The position numbers and the translations under genes are program-made. From Chloranthus sessilifolius (taxonomy: Eukaryota; Streptophyta; Magnoliopsida; Chloranthales; Chloranthaceae): a stretch of 64,000 bases of DNA. Positions 11,430 to 22,396 of the stretch are shown here, piece by piece. The stretch's first letter is position 1. Each line of letters begins with the position of its first letter. The notes under the pieces were generated by a model. It was given only the letters and a program-made list of their open reading frames with translations, searched no databases and was not told where the DNA came from. Where the stretch lies: the NCBI GenBank assembly GCA_021018995.1, contig CM037584.1, forward strand, positions 144,973,317 to 145,037,316. The letters are read 5' to 3'.

Positions 11430-14400
11430 TCTGCTGTTGCTGCCTATGTTGACATCTGTTTGTTCATAGCTTAACGGGACCTGATGAGGATCATAGGTTG
11501 GTACCGAGAGCTAGAAAGGTATGGCTGCCGGTTCTTGAGGTACTTGTACTTTCGGCTCAGGAGGTGTGGGCAATACTTGATTCACCTCGGTGGTAGCGGG
11601 TTGGGTGGAAAGATTGGGCCAAATGGGGGTGGTGAAGCTTGAGGGTGGTGGTATTTGAGGGAAGGAGGTAAAAGTAGGCCATTGATAGCTGGTGGGTGCT
11701 GGCGGTAGATGGGGGGTCTGATGGGCCGTTGGGTGATTGAAGGGGGGGGGGTGGATTTTGCAGGAGAAACTTGGGGTGATGGGATGGACGTAGGCCATTG
11801 GTAATTGCCAGGTGCGGGTATGGGATTGGGGGCCTAGTGGCTTAAAGGGTAATCGGTGGGGGTTGTGGTGTATGGTGGCAGTTGAAATGGGGCGAGCGCA
11901 TGCCATTGATAACTGGCGGGTGTGGGTGCTTATAGGGATTGATTATAGGGTAATTGATGGGGGTTGTGGTGTATGGTTGGTATGCATTGATATTTACATA
12001 ATTGACGAGTGTGGTGGAAGAAAAGTATGCCCAGAGATCCAAGGGTTCAAACTGCGGGGTTGGGTTGGGGAAATATTCTGACAAATTTAGTGGTTCAATT
12101 ACCCCTACGTTCCCCTCTTCTATGTTTCTTAACAAAGGTGCTACATAATTCTCCCGATCATTGATATAATCGAATGGGTCAAATTCTAACTCCTCCTCAT
12201 CTTCTATCATTCCAACTGTGGGTATGAGACCTGCTCCTCCGGTGGGACGTGGGGGTAGTGGCACTTGGTGAATATTAGTATGCTGAGAGGGTGCAGGGGG
12301 AATGATTTTCTCGGCATCATCAAATCTTGGATGGCGTGCTTCAATGAGAACCAACGATCAGTAGGGTAACCCGGACCCTGATGAAAATTATAGTGGGTAT
12401 TTGGGTCATAGTTCCTTGCGATTGAGTGAGGAGGAGGTTGTGGTTGGCGGATAGTCACTAATCCCTTTTCTACTAATAGGGGAAAAAGTATACTCAATGA
12501 TTGCCCCAGAGGTGTGAAGACTCGGTCATAGCGGGCTTTCCTCTGTTCCGGGGTCATTTGCATTCCTTCCCCATTCCCCATTCTTTGCGTCTGCTCAGGC
12601 CTAACGGGTGCTAGTGGGGCATCCTGAAATTGAAACGGGATTGTATTGTTATGGGGCCGGGTATTGATTATGTTCTGGACATCGCCCCTATTTTCTTTTC
12701 ATTCCTTTGCTATGAAAATCTTCTTAGCCCACTGGGTCCACTTAGCATATTCTTATTCAGACTCCCTTCCCTGATGGCGTCCTCGCATTGGTTAGCATTT
12801 TTCACCAGATCAACAAAGTTGATCACTGGCGATATACCAAAAAAATCTGAAATGAAATCATCTCTATCTTTTCATAATCAGGTATTATGTTCCTGACCTA
12901 AGCTGCCAATGCTCTCCATCGCCCCAAGTAGTTGCTGAAGGTCTCGTTCTGGTTCTGCTTTACACGGGCCAAGTCGGACTTCGTATATTATAGACATACT
13001 GTTCTTGAAAGAGATGCGTCAAGTCCCTCTACGTTTTCATCATAGATGGTTTTAAAGATGTGAACTATCTTAAAGTCGGCCCTGTCAGACTCTTTTGAAA
13101 GACTTTTATTAGCAGTCTTTCATCCTCCCCATATTGGCACATGTCCCCATAGTAGGACTTCAGGTGTGCAATAGGATTGCCAGTGCCATTATATTTGTCG
13201 AAGGTTGACATTTTAAATTTGGGGGGTAGGGGGACCTTAGCGAACAAACATAAGTCTGTGAAGTCCGTGGCGTGGATTTCAGCACCACCCATTTTCATCA
13301 GCTGTTTTTGTATTTTGTCTAACTGTTCTTTCAGTTGTTATGATTCTTTTGATACAGGGGTCACTTTCTCAACCGTCAGTTGAACTTCACTCTGGGCCAC
13401 CAGGGGGTGGGAAATTATGGGAGGAGGGTTGAGGCTAGTCAAAGCCCCAGCATAGGCCTCGCTATTCCTAATCTCGTTCTTTTCATACTACTGGTCGGAA
13501 TAGTGTGCAACGAGGGCGAGATTCTCCTATTGTTGTTGCATGGGTTGGATGGGAATGACATGAGTGGGGGTTGGGTGAGCCCATTAGAGGTGAGGAAAGA
13601 TTTGTTGGGTGATGGGAATTTGGTTTTGAGGTGGGGCCTGATAGGGCCATTGGGTATGGGGGAAGGTTTGGAGATGGCCTTGGGGTGTGGGGCCATTGGA
13701 GAATTGGGTTTGAGGTATGGCATGGGTTTGACCCGGCTGTGAAGGTTGGGCTAAATGTTGGGGGTATTGTGGAAGGTATGAGTGTGGGGTCTGGGTTTAG
13801 GCCATGAACCCTTCGCTATTTTGGGCCACAGGCCATTGATAGGTTTGGGCCATGGGGCCTCGGTGGGTGTGGGGCCAAGAGGGGGTAGGTATGGGCCAAG
13901 GGCCCTTGAGGGGTTTGGCCTTGATGGGTCTGGGCCATGGGCCCTTGGTGGGTCTGGTGTAATGGGCCTTGATGGGTCTGGGCCATGGGCCCTTGATGGG
14001 TCTGGGCCCTTAGTGGGTCTGGGCCATGGGCCCTGAGTAGGTTTGGGTGGTGGGGTATTGGGCCGTGGGCCCTTGGGATATGTGAGAAAAGGGGGTTTTG
14101 GCCAATGGGCCTTGGGGTAAGTGGGTAATGGGGGTTTGGGTGGTGTAGATTATGGGGGGTTGATGGGGGTCATGGGGGAGTGAGGCATGGAGATTGGCTA
14201 GGGTGTGAGACGGGTTTAGGGACATGGGGTGTGAAGGAGGTGGGGGGGTGTTTTGAGAAGTATTCCACATGGAATAGGCTTGGAACATCTCCTCCATCAT
14301 GGTCGTGGGGAGAGGGTTGGATGGAGATGGGAGATTTTAGGGATGATGGGGTATAGATGGGATGGAAGTGGAGGAAAAATTGGGCATGGCCCCGGTATAA

Positions 14401-14891
14401 TTGGGCATGACCATGGTAGGTGGGGGGGTATGGGGTTGATGAGGGGATGTATTGGGTATGTTTTGGGATGATGGGAGGCATGATGAGGAGGGATGAGGAA
14501 AGTTGGGCATTGCCCCGGTAAAAATGGGCCTGACCTGGATGGATGGGGGATTTTGCGGGGGGGCAGATAGGGCGGAAGTGGTGTATGTGAATGTGGATGG
14601 ATCGGGTCTATAGGGGGATGATGGGAATTGGGGCATGGATGTGGATGGGGAAAATGAGTTTGGGTTTGGCATGGGCATGGTTTGGGCAGAAGATGGAGAA
14701 TGGGGGGTAGGACTTTGGATATTTTAGGGGGTAATGGTTGGGAATATGGGGGCGCCAAATGGGCCGGTAACGGTAAAGGGGGGTTGGGTGAGGGGAATGG
14801 TGGAAAAAATTTCTCCCAAATGGGAGTGGGTTGGAGAATGTGGCGAGGATGAGTCGGGATCAGCGTAAGCCGGGTCCACTACCCACGACAT
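11430..14891 (-). pseudogene. gag: gag region, Tat/Ogre type, copy 1
   Basis: Gag forms the virus-like particle. The likely start is a methionine at 14891 (MSWVVDPAYADPDSS), because that frame is shared by the copies and follows the AT-rich leader. A long proline-rich N-terminal part (about 13440-14760) gives the plus strand its G-rich, C-poor look. The conserved capsid-like segment is at 13065-13298 with KVPLPPKFKMSTFDKYNGTG and the YGEDERLLIKVFQKSL block, typical of Tat/Ogre gag. The C-terminal segment (12207-12581) has the family's LKHAIQDLM pattern in place of a clear zinc knuckle. Broken; fossil. Confidence 0.8.
13830..14060 (-). repeat. Coding minisatellite in gag proline-rich part, copy 1
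   Basis: On the plus strand a unit like TGGGTCTGGGCCATGGGCCC recurs with partial units, encoding minus-strand peptides of the form GPMAQTHQGPLHQTHQ. Unit number differs among the three copies, as expected of slippage or unequal exchange. Confidence 0.75.
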
Positions 14892-15375
14892 TCTACTGGA
14901 ATGGGCTGGGTAAGGGTGCCTTGCATAAGGCCCAAAAATCCTCCTTCCCCTACGGGATGGTGGAGGGCAAGATGATGTCGTTGTGCCGGCACTACAAACT
15001 ATATATATATATTTTGGGTTTTGATTATATATATTTTTTTGAATTTTTTTTGAAAAAGTATTGAAAAATAAAGGTTTCGAAGCCTTAGAATTCCCTTTTC
15101 GGGTGGCTCTTATACCTTAATTCAAGACCCGCGGCGACGATTCCGATGCACTTCAAAAGAATCGAAGGAGAACCTTCGATCTATTGAAGGCACGAAAATC
15201 GAGGGAAATAACCTGTTTCCCCAGAATGAGCCAAAAAGAAGTTGCCCTCTTTTGATCAGTGGGGTCGTATTGGGTGTTGGAGATGGTGGGGCCTAAACAA
15301 GGCACTAAGCACACTGATCGGGAGACTCGGGAGGTGAAGAAGGCCATAGATTCGGGCTGGGGTGCTATTAAACAG

Positions 15376-15538
15376 ACCTGGCGTAATTAATACATGCGCC
15401 CAGGTTGCAGGGCACTATTTTTACACTGGCACAACTCGCCAAGGTAAAAACATGGATTTTAAAGCTGGCACAACTATTAGTTGCGCCAGTTATAAATTCC
15501 AATTTTTTGCATTGGCGCAACTAATACTTGCTCCAGGC
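15376..15538. promoter_or_regulatory. Palindrome cluster B upstream of the gag leader, copy 1
   Basis: Units lie at about 15376-15405, 15425-15444 (degraded), 15463-15491 and 15510-15538. The last two are 47 bases apart. On the minus strand the cluster is followed by a short AT-rich box and a leader leading into gag, so an internal promoter is conceivable. Confidence 0.65.
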
Positions 15539-15549
15539 AAAAACTGATG

Positions 15550-16354
15550 CTCCAGAACTGATGACAGCAACCACCAACACCCAAAATGAGTCTTTTTTTT
15601 TTAGTTTTTTTGGAAGCTAGGCTTCCGAGAACTGAGCTATTTTTTTTTGGAGATCGATTCTCTCCTCACCGCACCTAAAGGGTTTGAGTCCGGTATAACT
15701 CGTTAGCGCACTCTCCAAGGGTTTTATGTTTTGGAATGGGAACCCACCCGATATACCTCTGGCATGAGCGCCTTCTCAGATACTAGGTAGGCTGGGACTT
15801 TTCTGGATCATCACTACTAGGGGCTGCTGCCATACTAAGACCCGAGTGGTTGTGTGTTTGCCTAATCCCAAACCCTTTAAATCTACCCCATAAAAGCAAA
15901 TTAATTAAGCTCCCTAACTTGGTTCAATTTTAATTTTTTTCAAAGCCTTTTTTATGGAAGTTTTCTTAAGTTCAAAGAATGGGGGTGATGATCCCGTGCC
16001 GCCACTACGGGCCGACGTCCACTGTCAGAATATGTTTGCACAAGTAGGCCTGCCAATCGGCTAAGGCACTTTAAATGACAAAAAATTAAATGAATTAAAA
16101 GATAATGCTCAAGTAGGCCAGCCGATCGCCTAAGACACTTAAAATGACGGAAAAGTAAAGAAATTTAAAGACTATACGCAAGTAGGCCTGCCAATCAGCT
16201 AAGGCTCGTAAATGACGTAAAAGTAGGGGTAAGTAAAGTGACTTAATCGGAGGGGTGACTGAAAAAAATAGCAAAAATAAAAATAAATAAACTGCAATAA
16301 AATGTTAGAAAAATATAAAAAAGGCCTAGTTCAAGGGGAAGCTCTACTAGCTAC
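15550..16354 (-). other. Untranslated leader after the primer site, with ~72 bp repeats, copy 1
   Basis: No coding is seen. Three imperfect units of about 70 bases beginning CAAGTAGGCCTGCCAATCGG (plus strand) lie at about 16038-16225. In LTR elements this leader often holds packaging and dimerisation signals, so a repeat here is a candidate for such a role; that is inference. The rest is AT-rich unique sequence. Confidence 0.6.
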
Positions 16355-16372
16355 TCCCCAGTAGAGTCGCCA
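16355..16372 (-). other. Primer binding site, tRNA-Arg(ACG) type, copy 1
   Basis: The minus strand reads TGGCGACTCTACTGGGGA. This fits the 3' end of plant tRNA-Arg(ACG), whose complement is TGGCGACTCCACTGGGGA, at 17 of 18 positions from memory of the tRNA. Tat/Ogre elements are known to prime from tRNA-Arg. It lies two bases inside the LTR edge, as expected. Confidence 0.85.
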
Positions 16373-17096
16373 TCTCAGGCAATCCGTGGGAATCGAGACG
16401 ATCCTGCCGTGATGACGATGCACTCTCTAACGAAAATATAGAGTCACCACCGAGCTTTGAGATGTCCCGGATACCTAGTTCATTTTATGAGCAAAGTGAA
16501 GTGCTAAAAATATGACTCGAATCCGTCCACACCAAAGGCTCTTTGGTAGGGCTTCAAGCATCGATCGGGGAGGTGTTAGGCACCCGATCAACCCGCTTAA
16601 CGCGGTCTCTACTAATGGCCAAAAATAAAATGAAGTAAAAGAAAAGAAAATAGCTTCCTCTTGCCGAAATGAGCCTCCAATCCTATTGGTGCCCCTCCGT
16701 TCCTCTACCAAAATTTTGGGTAACGGCACAAAATGAGAGGGTAGGGAGTGCAAAAGGAGATAGGAGAAGAAAGGGGAGAGCCAGAGCCCTCGGGCCCTTG
16801 TAGCACCATAGGAGAGCCTTGAGTGGCTTGCTTTGATGAGCTCTTGAAGGCTTTGTGTGGGGGAAAATGGGATTCTAGCTCTTAAGGCTTGAAGCTAATA
16901 GGTAGGGGAGGAAGGCAAGGGGGTCACACACACCTAACCTAATGGTTTTTTATGAAATGCTAAGTGTGGGAAGAGGTTTTAGAATTCTGGTTTTTGTATG
17001 GGAGGGGTGCACTAAAGGAAGAAAGATCTTCTCACTTTAAGCTCTTTCTCTCTTAGATAGAAATTCTCAACCCTTAAATCAAGGGGAGGGGGGCTC

Positions 17097-17104
17097 TATT
17101 TATA
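17097..17104 (-). promoter_or_regulatory. LTR A TATA box
   Basis: The minus strand reads TATAAATA followed by GAGCCCCCC, a classic plant TATA context. It lies about 720 bases from the U5 end, so transcription would start near 17065-17075 and run through gag-pol of copy 1. The palindrome cluster begins about 280 bases upstream of it. Confidence 0.7.
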
Positions 17105-17384
17105 GGAAAAGGATAGGTTAGGAGGCTACTTAGATGCTAATTAGGGTTAGCAATTAGGTAATCTCTAATTTAAAGTTTCCTAGGAATTTTGGAGCCTTGA
17201 AATGTGTGAGAAGGTCCTCCAATGGTGGATGATGAGATGAGGCCTTAAGCCACTTGAAGGGGTGCAAATAGGCTTCAAAAGGGTGCAACAGAACTAGCAA
17301 AACACACTCCAAAGGTCAAGGTGGTCAACAAGTCAAACCCTAATCACGATTTTCAGGATAAAATCTAACAGTTATTGTTCTTAT

Positions 17385-17592
17385 GCCTGGCGCATCTATT
17401 AGTTGTGCCAGGCAAATGCACAGTAAAATAGTGCAGAACAATGCTTGGAAGTCAGCTCGAGAGGATGGGGCCCATATTTGAATCTGGCGTAACTATTAGT
17501 TATGCTAGGCTTAAAATGAGGGAGAATTGGCCTGGCGCAACTATTAGTTACACTAGGCAAAGTTTATTACTGGCATTAGTTCGCCAAGTTGA
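17385..17592. promoter_or_regulatory. Palindrome cluster C in LTR A U3
   Basis: Units at about 17385-17413, 17483-17510 and 17530-17558 have the form TGGCGCAACTATTAGTTGCGCCA with a few changes, and a degraded fourth lies near 17570-17592. The second and third are 47 bases apart. The cluster lies upstream of the minus-strand LTR TATA box. Confidence 0.7.
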
Positions 17593-17910
17593 CTTTAACT
17601 ATCTGCCCTCCGGATTCGGTTTGCCATATCATTTTACGTATACCTCCTATTGGGGCAATTCTTAGACCATTGGAAAGCTGACGACCTTTACTCTTCAATG
17701 GTATGAGACTCGATCACAGTAGAGGGCCGTAGCCAGTTCTGGTACACCACTGTTCATCCATAGCCTGGTAAGGTTAGTTTTTAGGGTTTGGAATGGGTTC
17801 TAAGGATTGGGATTGGTTTTTCAAGGTTCGGGGTAGGTTCCTAAGGGGGTCTAAGGCAATTCATAAGGGTTGGGGTAGTTCCTAAAGGTTCCATACATGC
17901 TATCCAAAAG

Positions 17911-19327
17911 CTCAGGAGTGCGCCCTTCTCTAAATGTGTTTCGATCGGTCCTTGGGCCAAATTTGGGTGTCTACAGATCCGAATACAGAATACTTGGTAC
18001 ATCCACACACATACAGAAATCAATGTTGTTATAATACATGGCAGAAAGAAATGATTCCATTCTATACAAAGCATCTAAAATAAAATAACTGAAATAAAAT
18101 CACAAGTGATGGCCAACCGTCACTTTAACAGTGGCGTACAAATCTATATAAACAAAAACTAGACGTACCAAGTTCAAACTCTCAGCTCCAATACTGTACC
18201 AAAATCTAAAAAATCAATAGAAAATGATGTGCTTCTTTCTCCGATACGTATATCCGGATTCTCCTCAAGTCCAGGGCCCTTTTCTCAAGCTATACCTGTG
18301 ACGTATAGTCGGGGTGAGCTAACAATCTAAGCTCAATAGCAGAAATATCAACAACAATTACATCTTATCATGTCAATGCATAGAATCGATGACAGAGTTC
18401 AAAATAGAACCAAAACATGAATTCAAAGACATAATTCAAAGTGATAATTAATCAGAAATTCGATAACAGAAATAAAAGCTCGCATTTTCTTATTCACTAT
18501 ACACTATTCAATAATTTAATGTTCAGGGTTCAGATTCCAACATTCAGTGTTCAATGATTCAATGTCCATTGTTCACTGTACATTCACTGTGTTCACTACA
18601 TTCACTATGCTTACAACATTCTTTATGCTCACTGCATTCACTACATGAATGTGTTCACTACATTCAATATGCTCACAACATTATCTATGCTCATTGCATT
18701 CACTGTGTTCACCACAATCACTATGTTCACTTATGTATGTTATGTAATGCGTATGGATAACCATCGTACCAATCCAAATTTGGAGCTGAAAGTTACAGCT
18801 AAAATACCAAGACAATGTCAGTCCTTCTATCACAGTCGCGCGAGTGACTTCCAAAGTCGTGCGAGTGACTTCCAAAGTCGTGCGAGTGACTTCCAAAGTC
18901 ACGCGAGCGACTCTCTTGGCACACTCTCAGTCGCACGAGTAGCTGTTACCTCTAAATTTTTAGGCTATTCTGAAGCCTATCTCATATGAGCTGTTTTCGT
19001 GGTCGCATGAGCAATCGCTGGGATTTATGCAATTCTTCTCGAATTCAAATTTTCTTTTTCTTTCTTTTCTTTTCTCTCTTTAAACCCACATTAATTAACT
19101 AACATTTAGGGAAATTAACATACAATTTAAACCACAATTTAACCATGAGATCTCACCTTTTTAACATGTGGAATTTGTGCATTCAACAATTGAATTTTGG
19201 AACGATCGGCGCTCTTGCTACACTCCCAACGGTTCAAAACCCTTAACTTAGTGTTGCTAGACCTCAGGAGTGCGCCCTCCTCTAAATGTGTTTCGAGCGG
19301 GCCTTGGGCCAAATTTGGTTGTCAATA
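17911..19327 (-). repeat. Duplicated LTR end flanking a 1.29 kb segment, LTR A
   Basis: The 65 bases at 17911-17975 (CTCAGGAGTGCGCCC... to ...TCTACA) recur at 19263-19327, the true LTR edge. The 1287 bases between them do not resemble the rest of the LTR. Only the outer repeat is followed by the polypurine tract. The segment holds two tandem-repeat blocks and no recognised coding. It looks like extra sequence acquired in U3, perhaps by template switching during reverse transcription or insertion of another element. Confidence 0.7.
18545..18925. repeat. Two minisatellites in LTR A
   Basis: At 18545-18735 a degenerate repeat of about 16-18 bases, of the form TTCACTATGCTCACAACA, runs for some ten units. 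At about 18834-18915 a 21-base unit, GTCGTGCGAGTGACTTCCAAA, occurs three times plus a partial. The 21-base unit carries an inverted AGTC...GACT core. Confidence 0.75.
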
Positions 19328-19342
19328 GATGCCCCTCTTTGG
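19328..19342 (-). other. Polypurine tract, copy 2
   Basis: The minus strand reads CCAAAGAGGGGCATC directly before the TG that opens the 3' LTR (TGTTGACAACC in LTRs B and C). A purine run of this kind primes plus-strand DNA synthesis in LTR elements. Confidence 0.75.
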
Positions 19343-20967
19343 TATTCGATCACTAACGATCGTAAGCCAAAGAAAAGAGATATCCGAAGAGGCCCAAGGC
19401 ATTACTGACGGGTCTGCTACATGCAGAACGACCTTCAAACATCAGGTGAGTAACACGGAGAAAATGAAAGCCCTGGGGTGCCAGGCTAATCATTCATTTC
19501 TTGAGGTAATCGGTTCCCAAGTACTTAGCGACATTACGGGGCATAACTGAGGTGGAATGAGTTACGAAAGCCCAATAGCTAGGAAAAACGTTCGCCACTC
19601 GAGTTGCGAAAGCCCGTTAGTTGGGGAAAACATTCGCTTCTTGAGATGATGTGAAGGTGATTGATGTTCGAGATTCATTCTGAATGCAACAGCTTCGTGA
19701 GTAAGAGGGGTGATCGACCCACATTCAAGGATAGGCGCGAAGTAAACATACGCAAGGCTCCACAGTTTGCATCCAATCTGTACAAGGCATTTGATGACCT
19801 CATTGGATTATTCGCGGGTGCCCCTGCTAAAAGTAGGGTTCGAGATCTTTGGGTGAACCCATCGATCCCAAAGTTTATTTAGCATGACCGCCTGAGCGAA
19901 GTGAATAGATGTCACAACACTCTTTGGGAGTACGTGCCATTTTTCTGAATGCATGCCTCAACTCAGCATGACCTAGAGTATCCTGTTTCGACTTCCTTGA
20001 ATAGATTCAGCCAAACATTAGGCACCTCCCAAAAGGGGGCATCCAATCATGGTCTCTGTTGACAGTGATCATAATCATTAATTAACTATGCATAATCATG
20101 CACCCATCGGGGGCAATAAGCAACAACAAAGGCGATGAAAGCCCCGACCTGGACCCGTCCGGGTGCACTTTACGGGGACAAACGACCATCATACAGATAC
20201 CCAGACGCATGGCGTACACTTTATAGGGATACCGCTGCCCATACAGGTTTTAAGCCTGCAGAAAATAAAAGGAAAGTTGACCCTTCTGAATGCATGGTTG
20301 CACATAGTTTGATTGATATGTAATATTATTCTTAACAGGTTGGTTTCAACCAACGATTGACCTTTTCCAACGGAGAATTTGAAGCTTTAAGACATTTAAG
20401 TTCATATGAACAGAGTGATCATCGCAAAGATTTAGCAGTGGAGTCGACTCGATCGACACATCGACTGTTTGACTGGGACCGACACTGTTGCTCCTTTCTT
20501 AAAGTAGGATCCCAAGATCTGAGGTGAACTTTTGACTCATGAATTTAATATGGCACAACTGCATTGCAGATAAAATATTGACGCTTTATCGCCTTATGCT
20601 TGTGCGTCTCTGTGGGGAATACATATCTGTTTTCGATATATTTTTTTGGATTTCCAAACTATTTTATGTGATTTTTTTGGAATTTTGAGTTATTATTTTA
20701 TGTGAATTTTTTTTGGGAAATTTTTTTCGGCTTCTCTATGGGGATTCTCTTTTTTTTGGACTTTTTATATATCCAGTATAGGACCAAGGTGCTCATCGAC
20801 CTCAGCCCGCCTTTATTTTAGCACGGCTTCCTCGGCAAGTCGATGGATGATCGAAATGCCGTTCTGGGAGCGTGTGCATCTGTCGGGGGTGATAAAACAA
20901 ATAAGGAAGAAGTGGGGAACCGGCCCTCCTATCTGGCCCGCACCAGGCCCAAGACCCGGCCTAAGTA
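19343..20967. other. PPT-proximal internal sequence, copy 2
   Basis: No coding was recognised. At about 19559-19645 a 43-base unit (GAGTTACGAAAGCCCAATAG...) is repeated twice. The rest is unique and collinear with the other copies. Confidence 0.5.
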
Positions 20968-21294
20968 CCTGGCGCAACTAATAGTTGCGCCAGGCCACTA
21001 GGGGCCTCAAAATAGCCTAGCGCAACTAATAGTTGCCCCAAGCAAAAGGAGGGCAAAATTTTGCTTGGCGCAACTAATAGTTGCGCCAGGCTTGGCTGGG
21101 GGAATTTAAACAGCCCAAGTTCGAGCTGGGGGGCCTTGTTTCGAATTTTTCTCCCCCTCCTCCTTTGAAACTAAAAACCGCCTCTTCCTAGGGTTTCCTT
21201 TCATTGCCTCTTTGCGTGCCTCATTGTTGTTGCCCTGCTTGTGTGGATCGAGTGCCGGCTTACGCTAGATCAGAGACCCATCTTCTTTCAAAAG
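20968..21294 (+). promoter_or_regulatory. Palindrome cluster A, promoter and 5' leader of cargo gene 1, copy 2
   Basis: Units lie at about 20968-20994, 21016-21042 and 21064-21090. The first and third have near-perfect arms, and the spacing is 48 bases. The AATTTAAAC box and CTAGGGTTT leader follow. Confidence 0.66.
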
Positions 21295-22395
21295 GTAACC
21301 ATTAAAACTTACTTCCTTTGATTTCTCTTGTTTTTTTCTTGCAAATATGATGATGGTCTTCTATATTTGGATGGATAATGGTTAGTTTTTATTGTTTTTA
21401 TGTATATTGACGAGGTGTGGATGGTTCCTTATGATTAATGCCTTATTGTTGTAGTTTTTGGGTTTATTGGTGCCTATATATATATATATTTTGTTTTTAT
21501 TTGTTCATATGGAATGGTTTTTCTTTTTTTTTTGTATTATGTTGTTTATATATATTTTTTATTTTTATGTTGTTTTTTTTTCTTTTTTTTTTTTTTTTTT
21601 TCTTTTTTTTTTTTTAAAGCAGAGGTTTTTTTTTTTCTTTTTTGAAAACTTTTAAACAAAGTAAAAGGGGTTTTTTTTTGTTTTTGTTTTTTTTTTGAAA
21701 GAATGTTTAAGGTAAAAGGCTTTTTTGTTTTTTTTTTTTTAAGAACTTTTTAAACAAAATGAAAAGGATTTTATTTTCTTTTCCCTTTTTTTTGAAGGAA
21801 ATTTCTAACATGGTAAAAGGATTTTATTTGCTTTTCCCCTCATTTTTTTTTGAAAGAGAGATTTTTTTTCAACAAGGTAAAAGGATTTTATTTTCTTTTC
21901 TCCTTTTTTGAAAGAGTTCCCTTTTTTTTTTTACAAGAAAAAATGGATTTTATTTCCTTTTCTTCTCTTTTTTTTGTTTTTTTATAAGAAATTTTTAACA
22001 AGGTAAAAGGGATTTTATTTCCTTTTCTCCTTTTTTGTTTGAAAGAATTTTTTTAACAAGGTAAAAGGGATTTTTTTTTTCTTTTCTTCCTTTTTGTTTG
22101 AAAGAAATTTTTTAACAAGGTAAAAGGGTTTTTATTTCCTTTTCTTCTTTTTTGTTTGAAAGAAACCATTTTTCCTTTTTCTTTTCTTTTTTTGAAAACT
22201 TTTAAACAAAGTAAAAGATTTTTTTTTTTTGTTGTTTTTTTTTTAAAGAACTTTGTTTTTTTTTCTTCTGTTTGTTTGGAAACTTTTAAACAAAGTTAAA
22301 GGTTTTTCTTTTTGTTTTGTTTTCTTTTTTTGAAAAAACTTGTTTCACGTGTATCTTTGTTCTTGACTATATGTGAATGCCTTTTGTTGTCCCAG
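21295..22395 (+). other. Long T-rich leader intron of cargo gene 1, copy 2
   Basis: Donor at 21295, acceptor at 22395. The T-rich array is at about 21640-22340, with small length differences from copy 1 in its T-runs. Confidence 0.6.
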
Positions 22396-22396
22396 T

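Larger units (their letters stand above)
1..16374 (-). mobile_element. Copy 1: Tat/Ogre-lineage Ty3/Gypsy element, internal region (left LTR outside window)
   Basis: Fossil element read on the minus strand. From high to low coordinate it holds a leader, gag, protease with G-patch, RT/RNase H, second RNase H and integrase, then the opposite-strand cargo. By comparison with the other copies about 740 bases between position 1 and its 3' LTR are missing to the left of the window. The coding parts are broken in roughly ten to twenty places. Its cargo region is shorter than in the other copies. The lineage call rests on the dual RNase H, the integrase C-terminus and the gag type, all of which match the Tat/Ogre group. 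Confidence 0.9.
16375..19327 (-). repeat. LTR A (2.95 kb), shared between copies 1 and 2
   Basis: The low-coordinate edge lies two bases beyond the primer site and the high-coordinate edge abuts the polypurine tract. In LTRs B and C the edges read TGTGCAACTG and TTGTCAACA on the plus strand, giving TG...CA ends on the minus strand; the low edge of LTR A has diverged from this. A TATA box at 17097-17104 divides a long U3 (~2.2 kb) from R-U5 (~0.7 kb). The U3 holds a palindrome cluster, a duplicated terminal segment and two tandem-repeat blocks. It is the 5' LTR of copy 1 and the 3' LTR of copy 2. Confidence 0.85.

Noticed and set aside
13380-14036. Plus-strand open frames rich in glycine and leucine
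   Set aside because: They are the reverse side of the proline-rich gag segment and reflect base skew rather than a gene.
16375-17975. A 1.6 kb LTR ending at the inner copy of the 65-base repeat
   Set aside because: The inner copy is not followed by the polypurine tract, whereas the outer copy at 19263-19327 is, in all three LTRs.
18554-18989. Plus-strand open frames over the LTR minisatellites
   Set aside because: The peptides only mirror the tandem repeats and have no start context or family.
20968-21090. Regularly spaced short palindromes as a CRISPR array
   Set aside because: The spacers are similar A-rich stretches rather than unique sequences, the array is short, there is no cas gene, and the setting is a plant retroelement.
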